From positions 3,904,989-3,965,144 of the forward strand of contig NZ_JAUDRJ010000003.1 of assembly GCF_030382115.1 (NCBI RefSeq): a DNA stretch of 60,156 nucleotides. Direction: 5' to 3'. Under the pieces are notes generated by a model. That model had not been told where the DNA came from and searched no databases. It saw only the letters and a program-made list of their open reading frames with translations. Origin of the DNA: Nostoc sp. GT001 (GTDB lineage: Bacteria > Cyanobacteriota > Cyanobacteriia > Cyanobacteriales > Nostocaceae). A program made the position numbers and the translations under genes. Of this stretch, positions 33,742 through 43,517 are shown piece after piece. Within the stretch, counting starts at the first letter, position 1; every line of letters starts with the position of its first letter.

Positions 33742-35007
33742 ATGAGTCGTCCAATTGAAATTAAGAAACATCCTTTTCCGTCTCTGCTTTATCTGGAGTG
33801 GACATTACTGGCGATCACCGCATTGACAGCTGTTATACCACCTCCGTTACGGCGTTTTCGTCCCAAGCGTCTAGAACTATCAATTTGTGGTGCATTTCCA
33901 GACTTGTCGGTTTGTAGCATATTGCCAGAACTGTCAATTTATAGTCTGATTATTTTTGCGGCAATGGGCTTAAGATTACCCAGGAAGAGCCAGACGAGTA
34001 AGGTAATATATACAGCTATTGAAATTTTATTGATTTTAATAATTGGGCTTTTTGGGGAAAGATTTGCTCGACTTTTTCCTTTTCTCTATATAATTTTAGT
34101 GACTCGCAGTTGTCTAATTTTTCAGTTAAAGGGGCGTTTATTCGTTACAGCTTTGTCATTTGCCTTATTTTTAGTTACGACACAACTAAAATATCAGTTA
34201 TTCAATTTTCAAGCATCGCCACAGGCACAAGAGCGATATCGATTTTTAATTTTGAATTCGTCGCTAGTCTTTGGCTTAAGTTTAGTTTTTGTGTTGTTGA
34301 TGATGAATGCAGTTTTGTCTGAACGGCAAAGTCGAGAAAAGCTAGCTCTTGCTAACGACAAACTCCGTCAATATGCCATGCAAATTGAAAATCAAGCTAC
34401 TTTAGAAGAACGTAACCGCATTGCTCGTGAAATTCATGATTCATTAGGACACTCTCTGACTGCTTTAAATTTGCAATTAGAAACTGCTTTAAAACTATGG
34501 CAATCTAATCCAGGTAAGGCTGAAACATTTCTCGCAACTGCAAAGGAATTAGGTTCAAAAGCGCTAAAAGATGTTCGTCAATCTGTTTCTACTATGCGTT
34601 CTAATCCATTACAAGAACAATCTTTAGAAGATGCGATCGCTAGTCTTTCAGAAAATTTTCATCGCTTTAATGGGATATTACCAATTTATCAAATCAACCT
34701 GGATTATTCTCTACCACCTGAAATAAATACTGCTATTTACCGGATTACTCAAGAATCTTTAACTAATATATCTAAATATGCCTATGCCACAGAGGTGAAA
34801 TTGGAACTGACTACGACTAAAGGCAATTTGCGATTGATAATTCAGGATAATGGTAAAGGTTTTGATGTCGGGCAAAATACTACTGGTTTTGGACTTCATA
34901 GTATGCGCGATCGCACTTTAGCACTTGGGGGTAAGTTTAATATTAATAGCGCTCTTGGCTCTGGTTGCAAAATTACAGTTAATATTCCATTAACAAGGTT
35001 AACATAA
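33742..35007 (+). CDS. NarL-type sensor histidine kinase
   Basis: 421 aa. The N-terminal half has about five or six membrane helices. A short coiled coil leads to HisKA_3 with His232 in [17 protein letters not shown], and HATPase with [10 protein letters not shown] and [10 protein letters not shown]. Family members phosphorylate a LuxR-type response regulator, and that gene overlaps this stop (TAATG), giving coupled translation. The signal is probably sensed in the membrane. The target is unknown; the divergent Spy-like gene is a candidate. Confidence 0.88.
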   Translation: MSRPIEIKKHPFPSLLYLEWTLLAITALTAVIPPPLRRFRPKRLELSICGAFPDLSVCSILPELSIYSLIIFAAMGLRLPRKSQTSKVIYTAIEILLILIIGLFGERFARLFPFLYIILVTRSCLIFQLKGRLFVTALSFALFLVTTQLKYQLFNFQASPQAQERYRFLILNSSLVFGLSLVFVLLMMNAVLSERQSREKLALANDKLRQYAMQIENQATLEERNRIAREIHDSLGHSLTALNLQLETALKLWQSNPGKAETFLATAKELGSKALKDVRQSVSTMRSNPLQEQSLEDAIASLSENFHRFNGILPIYQINLDYSLPPEINTAIYRITQESLTNISKYAYATEVKLELTTTKGNLRLIIQDNGKGFDVGQNTTGFGLHSMRDRTLALGGKFNINSALGSGCKITVNIPLTRLT

Positions 35008-35669
35008 TGATTAAAGTATTGCTGGTAGATGACCAAAGTTTAATTCGTCAAGGATTAAGAGCATTATTGGAGCTAGAACCAGATTTAGAAATAGTTGGAG
35101 AAGCAGAAAACGGCGAACAAGCAATTAATTTTGTTGCAGAATTTCAGCCAGATGTAATTTTGCTAGATATCAGAATGCCAATTATGGATGGAGTTGCAGC
35201 CACAAAAGAGATTCAAAAACGTTTTGCCAAAACTAAAATTTTAGTATTAACCACTTTTGATGATGATGAATATGTGTCAGCAGCTTTAAAGAATGGGGCT
35301 ATGGGTTATTTATTGAAAGATACACCATCAGAAGAATTAGCTGTTGCTATTCGTGCCGTTCATAAAGGATATACGCAATTAGGCTCAGGTATAGTTAAAA
35401 AGCTGTTGACTCAATTTTCTCCTGTTGCACCAACTCATTCACCGCCTGTACCATCTAGTTTAGCTGAACTGACTCCTAGAGAAAAAGAGGTTTTGCGGTT
35501 AATTGCTACAGGCGCTAGTAACCGAGAAATTGCTCACGGACTCTACATTTCTGAGGGAACAGTGAAAAATCATGTTACGAATATTTTAAACAGATTAAAT
35601 TTGCGCGATCGCACTCAAGCTGCGATTTGGGCAAATACATATTTATCGTATTTGAATGAGCCAAGTTAA
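35007..35669 (+). CDS. LuxR/NarL-family response regulator
   Basis: 220 aa. The receiver has Asp8-Asp9, phospho-acceptor Asp54 and Lys at LLKDT. The C-terminal LuxR helix-turn-helix (~150-215) contains [22 protein letters not shown] and [11 protein letters not shown]. Its ATG shares one base with the kinase stop. It would bind DNA as a phosphorylated dimer. The terminator-like hairpin at 35729-35761 probably ends the operon. Confidence 0.9.
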   Translation: MIKVLLVDDQSLIRQGLRALLELEPDLEIVGEAENGEQAINFVAEFQPDVILLDIRMPIMDGVAATKEIQKRFAKTKILVLTTFDDDEYVSAALKNGAMGYLLKDTPSEELAVAIRAVHKGYTQLGSGIVKKLLTQFSPVAPTHSPPVPSSLAELTPREKEVLRLIATGASNREIAHGLYISEGTVKNHVTNILNRLNLRDRTQAAIWANTYLSYLNEPS

Positions 35670-35697
35670 ATAATTCGTAATTCGTAATTTTAAGCTC

Positions 35698-35800
35698 TAT
35701 AGCAGTCCTAAATCAGTCGTGAACAATAAGATCCCCGACTTCTTTGAGAAGTCGGGGATCTAAGTCTCTCGATTTTCACAACTCATTTAGGATTGCTATA
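35698..35800. mobile_element. MITE-like element with internal terminator-like hairpin
   Basis: TATAGCAGTCCTAAATCAGT (35698-35717) and the complement of the right end, TATAGCAATCCTAAATGAGT, match in 18 of 20 bases. Inside, AGATCCCCGACTTC (35729-35742) and GAAGTCGGGGATCT (35748-35761) form a perfect 14-bp stem with a 5-base loop. It may serve as terminator for the two-component genes. TA is a possible target duplication but cannot be proved. Confidence 0.65.
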
Positions 35801-35878
35801 TAGCAATTCTACTTTAGTGTTGAGAATTACAACCCGTAGATTCACGATTTTAAAATAAGTCAGTAATCTAAATTCAGC

Positions 35879-36304
35879 TTATTTAAATAATTCCAAACAT
35901 TCATTTTTTAAAACATCTTTTGTTACTTTTATTTTCCGAAATGACTTATCGATTACCTCTTCACAAGATATATTAATTTGTGATTGATTTACTGAAATTA
36001 AATCTTGAATTGAAGCACCATATATAATTTCTGATAAACCACTCCAGACACAAGCAGTTGCACACATCGGACAAGGTTCGCCAGTTGTATATATGCTATA
36101 ACCTTCTAAAGAGGGATTTTTCAGTTTAGCTGTTAAACTACGAATAGCATTGATTTCTGCATGGGCTGAAGGATCGTTGTCTCTCCTCACAGTATTATGA
36201 GCTACGGCAACGACTTCGTTATCTTTAACAATCACTGCACCGTAGGGTGCATCACCTTCTTTCGCTTCTGCCAATGCTAAACGCATAAAAGATTCTGGGT
36301 TCAT
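35879..36304 (-). CDS. Nucleoside/cytosine-type deaminase (CDA superfamily)
   Basis: 141 aa from ATG 36302-36304 (MNPESFMRLALAEA), the normal family start. The zinc site is HAE (His48, Glu50) and PCxxC (Cys78, Cys81 in EPCPMCATAC). It resembles guanine deaminase/TadA-like small deaminases. The real TadA usually has additional Arg-rich tRNA contacts not obvious here, so a free base or nucleoside is the likelier substrate. It is divergent from the ion channel. Confidence 0.8.
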   Translation of the reverse strand: MNPESFMRLALAEAKEGDAPYGAVIVKDNEVVAVAHNTVRRDNDPSAHAEINAIRSLTAKLKNPSLEGYSIYTTGEPCPMCATACVWSGLSEIIYGASIQDLISVNQSQINISCEEVIDKSFRKIKVTKDVLKNECLELFK

Positions 36305-36392
36305 ATAAGCTGAGATTAACATAAGGATAATGGTTAATAATATCGTATTTCTAATGTTATAACTGGGAATTAAGATGTATTAATAGTCGAAT

Positions 36393-37184
36393 ATGTTACT
36401 GAGCAGACAAGAAACAGAGTTTTACTTAGAAGACCTAGAAACACCAATAGGTAAAGCAATTAATTTAACCCTTGCCTCTTTGGTGCTGATATCATCAGGA
36501 ATTTTTGTGGCAGAAACATATAATATTCCTGATTATATGCGGTTTCAGTTAAATGTAGCTGATACTGCGATCGTCATCATCTTCGCTGTGGAATATTTGC
36601 TTCGCCTGTGGAGTGCGGAAAACAAAATTAAGTATATTTTTAGCTTTTATTCGATTATTGACTTAATGGCAATTCTGCCATTTTTTCTAGGCATGGTGGA
36701 TATTAGCTTTATCCGACTATTACGATGGTTTCGGATTTTACGATTAATTAGATTTATAGATAGGAAATTTTTATTCGCCAGTGTCAGCACCGAAGATGGA
36801 ATGATTTTTGCGCGAATATTATTTACATTATTTGCAATTGTTTTTATTTACTCTGGCTTAATTTATCAAGTCGAGCATCCGGTTAATCCTCAAAATTATG
36901 GTACTTTTTTGGATGCATTCTATTTTTCTGTTGTCACAATGACAACTGTAGGATTTGGTGATGTTATTCCAATTTCGGAAACAGGACGCTTGCTAACAGT
37001 ATTGATGATTTTTACCGGAATTGCACTGATTCCTTGGCAAGTAGGCGATTTAATTAAGCGAGTGGTGAAAACTGCTAATCAGGTAGAAATAGTTTGTTCA
37101 GGTTGTGGTTTAGCTTTCCATGATGTAAATGCTGGGTTTTGTCAGAGGTGCGGGACTAAGTTACCTAGTCGCAGGATTGATTAA
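36393..37184 (+). CDS. Voltage-gated-type potassium channel with C-terminal zinc ribbon
   Basis: 263 aa with six transmembrane segments. The S4-like helix has Arg108, 111, 114, 117 and 120 at every third position. The selectivity filter TVGFGD (185-190) predicts K+ selectivity. After S6 the cytoplasmic tail carries Cys235-x2-Cys238 and Cys250-x2-Cys253, a zinc ribbon (CSGCG...CQRCG). Ribbon-tailed K+ channels are uncommon; it could help tetramerisation or sense metal or redox state. Confidence 0.88.
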   Translation: MLLSRQETEFYLEDLETPIGKAINLTLASLVLISSGIFVAETYNIPDYMRFQLNVADTAIVIIFAVEYLLRLWSAENKIKYIFSFYSIIDLMAILPFFLGMVDISFIRLLRWFRILRLIRFIDRKFLFASVSTEDGMIFARILFTLFAIVFIYSGLIYQVEHPVNPQNYGTFLDAFYFSVVTMTTVGFGDVIPISETGRLLTVLMIFTGIALIPWQVGDLIKRVVKTANQVEIVCSGCGLAFHDVNAGFCQRCGTKLPSRRID

Positions 37185-37304
37185 ACATCTGGTGAAATTA
37201 AATATGCATTATCCACAATCCTTGGAGAGATGTAGCACTGCTACGTCTCTCCATTCTTTTTAACTCCTATAGGATATCTCCCTTGATGAAAACCCAGGTT
37301 CAGT

Positions 37305-39446
37305 TTAGGGCGTCGTCTGCGGTGGATTGGTGGAATTAGGAAATGGAAGAGTTGGTACAATTACAGGTACAGGTACAGGTTTTGCTTTTTCGCCTTGCAG
37401 TTGAATTTTGGCTTGATTGCGACCGTCTATTGCTTGTTGGTAATTAGGCTTGTATTTTATTGCTCGATCGTAAGAAGCGATCGCATCCTGATACCGTTTC
37501 AAATTTAATAGGGCATTGCCTCTACTATACCAGCTTTCAGAATGGTCTACTTTATAACGAACTGCCTTATTATAAGACGCGATCGCATCTTCGTATTTCT
37601 GTAATATGTATTGTGAATTCCCTAAATTATACCAGAGTTGATAGTCATTTTGCTTAAGTGTTGCCGCTTTATTATAAGCTTTTATTGCTTCTTCATAGCG
37701 TTTATTTTGATGCAGCGACCATCCCAAATTATACCATGCTTGATAACTTCTCGGACTGTATTTAATTACTTGATTAAAAGATTCAATCGCTTCTGGATAA
37801 CGTTGTAGATTCAGCAGTATATTACCTCTAGACATCCAAGCTTGGTAATAATCTGGTTGATATTGCACCGATTTATCATAAGCTGCAAATGCATCTTGAT
37901 AGCGTTTTAAATTGACTAGTGCATTCCCCAAATTATACCAGGCTTGCTCGTAGTCTGGTTTTAAATCGACGACTTTTTGATAGGCTGCGATCGCTTCTTC
38001 ATATTGCCGAGAATTCTGCAAAGCTAATCCTTTTTTATACCAAGCTTCGTAATTATCTGGTTTGAGTTCAATTGCCTTTTCATAAGATTTAATTGCTTGA
38101 TCGTATTGGTCTAAATTACTGAAAGCTTCACCTTTAGCATTCCAGACTTCTGAGTTGTCATTCTTTAATTCTAAGGCTTTATCAAAAGAGGCGATCGCTT
38201 CTTGATATCGCTGTAAATTTCCCAATACAGTACCACGTCCAATCCAAGCATCTAAATAATCGGGCTGAATTTGAATTGCTTTATCATACGCCACTAATGC
38301 ATCTTTGTATTTTCTTAATTTATTTAGTGTTTTGCCTTGACCATTCCAACCTTGAGCATAATCTGGTCTAAGATTAACGGCTTTTTCATATACTTCTAGC
38401 GCGTCTTGATAGCGTTGTAAATCAAAAAGCGTATTTCCTTGTTTAGATAATTCTATAGCATTATTTGAATTAATGTAATGCCAAATAAATATTGATGCTA
38501 CTCCCCCAATAGCAATAAAAAATATTGTTAGTAAAACTTTACTTAAAATACCTTTTTTTGGTTTAGGTTTGTTGATATTTTTTGGTGGAGGAGGAGGAGT
38601 TAACGCTATTGTTTGGGTGGGTGGTTGTCTTAACTCTTTCAGCGCTTGTAATGCCACCGTTGCCGAAGGATAGCGTTGCCGAAAATCGTAGCAGACCATT
38701 CTATCTAAGAATTTAGCAAATTCTGGTGTTACCGTGGCTTTGTCATGCCAGATAATTTCATTAGTATCAGCATCTTTTACTATTTCCTCTGGTGATAATC
38801 CAGTGAGAGCTTGAATAGCAATTATTCCCGCAGCATAGATATCACTACTTAATTTTGGCGTACCATGAGCTTGTTCGCCAGGAATATATCCAGGCGTACC
38901 AATAGCTACTGTTGCGATAGTTTGGCCTTGGGGAGTAATAACTTGAGTTGCAATTTGTTTAACTGCACCAAAATCAATTAAAATTAATTTGCCATCTGGT
39001 TGGCGTCTGAGGATATTGTGGGGATTGACATCACGATGAATTACATTCTGTTGATGGACAAATTCTAAGATTGCTAAAAGTTCTTGTAAAAGTGAAATAA
39101 CTTCTTCTTGACTGAGGATTTTACCTGATGTTAATTCTTGACTCAGGTTATGACCTTCGATTAATTCCTGTACAAGATAGAATTCGGCATTTTCCTCAAA
39201 ATAAGCTAGAAGTTGGGGAATGCGATCGTGAGTTCCTAATTTATACAGAACTTGTGCTTCCGTATCAAATAAACGCCTAGCTGTTTCCAAAGTTACCGGA
39301 TCGCTGGCCTGGGGTTTGAGTTTCTTAACAACACATAGAGGTGAACCAGGTAATTGGGTATCACAAGCCACAAAAGTTTCACCAAAACCCCCACCTCCCA
39401 AGTTACTAATAATTTGGTATCTTCCTACAAGTGTGTTTCCTAGCAT
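37305..39446 (-). CDS. Membrane Ser/Thr protein kinase with TPR array
   Basis: 713 aa. The kinase domain (~10-275) has GGGGFG (17-22), Lys41, Glu63, HRD (137-139) and DFG (158-160). The usual Lys of HRDxKPxN is Asn here (HRDVNPHN). A single membrane helix follows (301-323). Outside it lie about ten TPR repeats (~331-690) with W/Y-x-G-x2-L pattern, and a Pro-rich end. This is the typical cyanobacterial kinase-TM-TPR layout, in which TPRs probably sense a partner. HIP1 sites recur inside the repeats. Confidence 0.9.
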   Translation of the reverse strand: MLGNTLVGRYQIISNLGGGGFGETFVACDTQLPGSPLCVVKKLKPQASDPVTLETARRLFDTEAQVLYKLGTHDRIPQLLAYFEENAEFYLVQELIEGHNLSQELTSGKILSQEEVISLLQELLAILEFVHQQNVIHRDVNPHNILRRQPDGKLILIDFGAVKQIATQVITPQGQTIATVAIGTPGYIPGEQAHGTPKLSSDIYAAGIIAIQALTGLSPEEIVKDADTNEIIWHDKATVTPEFAKFLDRMVCYDFRQRYPSATVALQALKELRQPPTQTIALTPPPPPKNINKPKPKKGILSKVLLTIFFIAIGGVASIFIWHYINSNNAIELSKQGNTLFDLQRYQDALEVYEKAVNLRPDYAQGWNGQGKTLNKLRKYKDALVAYDKAIQIQPDYLDAWIGRGTVLGNLQRYQEAIASFDKALELKNDNSEVWNAKGEAFSNLDQYDQAIKSYEKAIELKPDNYEAWYKKGLALQNSRQYEEAIAAYQKVVDLKPDYEQAWYNLGNALVNLKRYQDAFAAYDKSVQYQPDYYQAWMSRGNILLNLQRYPEAIESFNQVIKYSPRSYQAWYNLGWSLHQNKRYEEAIKAYNKAATLKQNDYQLWYNLGNSQYILQKYEDAIASYNKAVRYKVDHSESWYSRGNALLNLKRYQDAIASYDRAIKYKPNYQQAIDGRNQAKIQLQGEKAKPVPVPVIVPTLPFPNSTNPPQTTP

Positions 39447-39553
39447 CTTGTTTGCCTAGTTAAGTGCGATGCGATCTGATTTCAATCTTGCCACAGGTTA
39501 AGGGGAAGTGAGGCAGGGGAGCAGGGGAGGCAGAGGAGGCAGGGGAGCAGGGG

Positions 39554-39660
39554 AGTAATGAGTAATGAGTAATGAGTAATGAGTAATGAGTTGGAGCAGG
39601 GGAAGAAGAATTATTGACAAATGACAAATGACCAATGACCAATGACCAATGATTAATGAC
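39554..39660. repeat. Two short tandem repeat arrays
   Basis: 39554-39590 is five units of AGTAATG. 39614-39660 is ACAAATG/ACCAATG units of 7-8 bp. They fill the divergent gap before the rhomboid gene together with a GGGGAGCAGGGG tract at 39510-39555. Confidence 0.8.
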
Positions 39661-39668
39661 AAATTTAT

Positions 39669-40367
39669 ATGATTCCAATTAGTGATAATATTCGTTGTCG
39701 AAGTAAGCCAATTATTAATTACTGGTTGATTGCCATTAACCTGGCTGTATTTTTATGGGAACTTCAACTAGAGTTTAGCGGTCAATTAGGCTATTTTGTG
39801 AATACTTGGGGTATGATTCCAGCGCAGATTAGTGGAGCAGTTACCAATGCTCTCTTTTTCAACTCTGCTGCTTGGATAGTTGTCATTTGGCGGGTATTTA
39901 CTCTATTCTTTGGTATATTTCTGCATGGCAGTTTTAGTCAAATATTAGGAAATTTACTATTTTTGTGGGTTTTTGGGAAAACTGTCGAAAATATTCTAGG
40001 ACATGGACGCTATCTAGGGTTTTATCTGGCTGCTGGTGTAATGACAGGGGTAATACAAATTCTGCTTGAACCGAGTTTGACAGTTCCATTGATTGGGGGC
40101 AATGGTGCGATCGCAGCTATTTTAGGAATATACGTTATGAAGTTTCCTAAAGCTAAAATTGATACTGTTTTGCCGCTAATAATCTTGTATATCCCTATCC
40201 AACTACCAGCCTTTATATATATATTTTGGTGGTTTGTTCAACAATTTTTTTATGGTATCGGTAGTTTAAATATTCCTCCTGTTGGCGTAAATCAATCGGG
40301 TGTTGTCTTCTTAGGTCAGGTTGTGGGATTATTAATTGGTGCAGCTTTCATTCGATTTAAGAGATAA
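39669..40367 (+). CDS. Rhomboid-fold protein lacking the catalytic dyad
   Basis: 232 aa with six to seven membrane helices in the rhomboid order. The loop-helix HGSFSQILGNLLFLWVFG (86-103) keeps His86 and Asn95, but the second His is Gln91. At the GxSG serine site the sequence is GGNGAIAA with Asn145. At the usual HxxG site it is GQVVG with Gln217. Both members of the Ser-His dyad are therefore absent. It is likely a pseudoprotease, as in iRhom-type proteins that bind but do not cut membrane substrates. The reading is clear in codons (AAT and CAG). Confidence 0.8.
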   Translation: MIPISDNIRCRSKPIINYWLIAINLAVFLWELQLEFSGQLGYFVNTWGMIPAQISGAVTNALFFNSAAWIVVIWRVFTLFFGIFLHGSFSQILGNLLFLWVFGKTVENILGHGRYLGFYLAAGVMTGVIQILLEPSLTVPLIGGNGAIAAILGIYVMKFPKAKIDTVLPLIILYIPIQLPAFIYIFWWFVQQFFYGIGSLNIPPVGVNQSGVVFLGQVVGLLIGAAFIRFKR

Positions 40368-40397
40368 ACTTTTTTATTTAACTATCTAGCTATTTTT

Positions 40398-40467
40398 TAG
40401 GGTGGGCACTATTAACTAACTGATGTCATGAAGCTCAATTTTGATTTTTTTGATAGTGCTTACCCTA
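40398..40467. repeat. Inverted repeat in the 306-bp gap
   Basis: TAGGGTGGGCACTAT (40398-40412) faces ATAGTGCTTACCCTA (40453-40467), one mismatch class, 40 bases apart. The remaining 40468-40673 is AT-rich with no gene and probably contains the promoter of the hybrid kinase. Confidence 0.65.
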
Positions 40468-40673
40468 CATTTATCGAAACTAATATATACCTTTTGGCTG
40501 AAATTACTCAACTGTTTTTGCTTAATAGTAAAGTATTCAAATAGTAAAATGATAATTGTAATTATTTTTTAATCTTTATGTAACCTTTGATAGATTACAT
40601 TTGATAGTTAAAAAAATCATAGATTAAACTAGGGGATACTTACTCTTCAAATCGATATTGTGAAATATTAGCG

Positions 40674-43301
40674 GTGTACAATATGCAAAATATTAATAAA
40701 ATAAACTTTCAACTCACTGATGAATTAGTAGTTTTGCAGCAGCGAGTAGCTGAGTTAGAGCAATCAGAAAGATTTTATCAACAAAGGCAAGCAGCACTTG
40801 AGGAACAATTAACAGAACTCAAAAGAAAGCTGCCAGGAGAAGCAGAAAATCCTTACATTGAAGTTAAGGAAACATCTGTACATCTCAATCTGCCAACAGA
40901 GGTAGCAGTAATTTTAGAGCAACTCCAACAAGAAAGTGCGGTGCGTCAGCAGTTAGAAGTACTTCTCAGAGAGAGTGAAGAACGGCTGAGGCTAACTCTA
41001 GATGTATCTCAGATGGGTTTATGGGACTGGAATATTGTTACCAATCAAGTCATCTGGTCAGAAAATTATAAACTGCTTTTTGGTGTACTTCCAAGTAGTT
41101 CTGATAGTCCTTATGAGACGTTTCAAAAGTTCGTTCATCCTGAAGATAGCCAATCTGTAATGCAAGCGATCGCTCACGCTTTGGCACAAAAGACTGACTA
41201 CAATGATGAATTTCGTATAGTTCGCTCAGACGAAAGTACACATTGGATTTCTGCCAACGGAAAATTTATCTATAACGCTCAAGGACAAGCGGTGCGAATG
41301 ATCGGTGTTTGTATGGAAACTACTGTGTGTAAACAGGCAAAAGAAAGTACTCGCGAACTCACAACACAAGTCCAAGAACAGGCAAATATTTTAAATGCCA
41401 TTCTCACCGCCTCAGTCGATCATATTTATATTTTTAATCGCCAAGGTTGCTATGAGTATGTCAGCCGTGATGGAGCAACTATACTAGGTTTAAATCCCCA
41501 AGATATTATCGGCAAAACGTTGCCACAACTGGATTTACCCGCAGACCTAATCACGCAGGTAGATCATCAACGAGAAGCTGTGATGAAAACTGGACAGCCG
41601 CTCAAAGATGAGTGTAAATATGTTTCTCGTGATGGCGTACATTATTATGAATATATTCTCACACCATTACGAAATGCTGACCAAACTATTGAAGGCGTAA
41701 TTACTGTTTCTCGCGATATTACCGAACACAAACGCGCAGAAAAATCATTACGCGAAAGTGAAGCACGATTTCGGCGTTTGTTTGAATCTAACTTGATTGG
41801 GGTCGCTTTTTGGAATGTGCATGGTTTTGTGATTGATGCCAATGATGCCTTTCTGCAACTAGCTGGTTACACTCGTGATGAGTTTGCTACTTTAGGCAGA
41901 ATTAATTGGAAAGAACTTACTCCTGTTGAGTATCAGGATTTAGACGATCGCGCCATTTTGGAAGTGCAAACCACTGGAATTTCTAAAATTTACGAGAAAG
42001 AATATATCCATCGCAACGGCAAGCGAGTACCGATTGTTTTGGGGATAGCTTTGCTGAATGACTCTCAAGAACATGGTGTTGCTTTTGTACTGGACATCAC
42101 CGAGCGTAAATTAGCTGAACAAGAATGCGATCGCCTACTAGAGTGCGAAAAGGCAGCACGACAACAAGCAGAAATCGCCAACAAAATTAAAGATGAATTT
42201 CTGGCGGTTCTCTCTCACGAACTGCGAACCCCACTCAACTCCATTCTGGGATGGTCGAAAATGCTGCGGACTCGCAAATTTGATGAAAAAACTACTCATC
42301 ACGCCTTAGAAACCATTGAACGCAATGCAAAGTTACAAACCCAGCTAATTGAAGATTTGTTGGATGTATCGCGCATTCTCCAAGGAAAATTAAACTTGAA
42401 TATCTGTCCAGTCAGCTTGGTAATGGTAGTTGAAGCAGCGCTAGAAACAGTAAAACTAGCAGCACAAGCCAAGTCAATTCAAATTCAGACCTTATTTGAT
42501 ACCAATTTGGGACAAGTGATGGGCGACCCAAATCGGCTGCAACAAGTTGTGTGGAACTTGCTTTCTAATGCGGTAAAATTTACACCAACAGGAGGACGAG
42601 TGGAAATTCGACTCATGGAAGCTGATAGTCAGGCTCAAATTCAGGTCAGCGATACAGGTAAGGGAATTAGCCTAGATTTTTTGCCTTACGTGTTCGATTA
42701 CTTTCGCCAAGCTGATGGCACAACTACACGGACATTTGGTGGGCTAGGTTTAGGACTAGCGATCGTGCGTAAAGTTGTAGAAATGCATGGGGGAAATGTT
42801 CAAGCCGAAAGTCTTGGAGAAGGACTGGGTGCAACCTTCAGTGTCGAGTTACCGCTTTTAGTTAGAAGCGAACAGGTTCGGGGTGAAGAGAATCAGTCTT
42901 CATATTCTGAGCCGGAATCCTCACTACTTGCAGACACTCAAGTTTTGGTAGTGGACGATGAACCAGATATCCGCGATTTAGTTACCTTTATATTGCAAGA
43001 CTACGGCGTGCAAGTAACTGCCGTATCATCAGCACAAGAAGCACTACAAGCACTATCTGAGTCGATACCAGATGTTTTAATTAGTGATATTGGAATGCCA
43101 AAAACAGACGGTTATATGCTGATGCGGGAAGTGCGATCGCGATCGCCAGGGCAAGGAGGAAACGTACCAGCGATCGCTCTGACAGCCTATGCAGGGGAAA
43201 TGAATCAGCAGCAAGCATTAGCCGCAGGATTTCAAATGCATATTTCCAAACCAGTCGATCCAGATGAATTGGTACAAGCGATCGCTGATTTGATAAAGTA
43301 G
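40674..43301 (+). CDS. PAS-containing hybrid histidine kinase
   Basis: 875 aa from GTG, or 872 from ATG 40683. An N-terminal coiled coil (~15-105) is followed by three PAS/PAC units (~106-220, 240-352, 365-480). HisKA has His515 in FLAVLSHELRTP. HATPase has NLLSNAVKFT, DTGKGI and GLGLGLAIV. The C-terminal receiver has its Asp near residue 803 (LISDIGMPKTDG). No membrane segment is present, so it senses in the cytoplasm. This architecture is common in Nostoc. No cognate regulator adjoins it. Confidence 0.88.
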   Translation: MYNMQNINKINFQLTDELVVLQQRVAELEQSERFYQQRQAALEEQLTELKRKLPGEAENPYIEVKETSVHLNLPTEVAVILEQLQQESAVRQQLEVLLRESEERLRLTLDVSQMGLWDWNIVTNQVIWSENYKLLFGVLPSSSDSPYETFQKFVHPEDSQSVMQAIAHALAQKTDYNDEFRIVRSDESTHWISANGKFIYNAQGQAVRMIGVCMETTVCKQAKESTRELTTQVQEQANILNAILTASVDHIYIFNRQGCYEYVSRDGATILGLNPQDIIGKTLPQLDLPADLITQVDHQREAVMKTGQPLKDECKYVSRDGVHYYEYILTPLRNADQTIEGVITVSRDITEHKRAEKSLRESEARFRRLFESNLIGVAFWNVHGFVIDANDAFLQLAGYTRDEFATLGRINWKELTPVEYQDLDDRAILEVQTTGISKIYEKEYIHRNGKRVPIVLGIALLNDSQEHGVAFVLDITERKLAEQECDRLLECEKAARQQAEIANKIKDEFLAVLSHELRTPLNSILGWSKMLRTRKFDEKTTHHALETIERNAKLQTQLIEDLLDVSRILQGKLNLNICPVSLVMVVEAALETVKLAAQAKSIQIQTLFDTNLGQVMGDPNRLQQVVWNLLSNAVKFTPTGGRVEIRLMEADSQAQIQVSDTGKGISLDFLPYVFDYFRQADGTTTRTFGGLGLGLAIVRKVVEMHGGNVQAESLGEGLGATFSVELPLLVRSEQVRGEENQSSYSEPESSLLADTQVLVVDDEPDIRDLVTFILQDYGVQVTAVSSAQEALQALSESIPDVLISDIGMPKTDGYMLMREVRSRSPGQGGNVPAIALTAYAGEMNQQQALAAGFQMHISKPVDPDELVQAIADLIK

Positions 43302-43326
43302 TCATTCGCTCATATTTATAACACTA

Positions 43327-43449
43327 GGGACTGACAAATAAAAAAACATCCCAAATTCTCTTGTGGGATGGGTGTCCCCACCCGTCCTCTATTTAGGGCG
43401 GGCAGGATGCCCACCCCACAAGATGGATAATTTATTTCTTGTCAGTCCC
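43327..43449. mobile_element. Family A element, copy A3 (123 bp)
   Basis: GGGACTGACAA (43327-43337) and TTGTCAGTCCC (43439-43449) are perfect 11-bp ends, with CTA on both sides (43324-43326, 43450-43452). Sub-terminal AAAAAAACATCCC and GGATAATTTATTTC agree with family A. The core is TTGTGGGATGGG...CCCACCCCACAA. Confidence 0.8.
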
Positions 43450-43517
43450 CTACTAAAGGTACTAGTTATCCCTTTGAGAATCGCTATAAGATGACAAAAA
43501 GGGTCTTCTAGATTGGG

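Noticed and set aside
39460..39678. 72-aa minus-strand frame upstream of the rhomboid gene
   Set aside because: Encoded entirely by short tandem and GGGGAGCAGGGG repeats.
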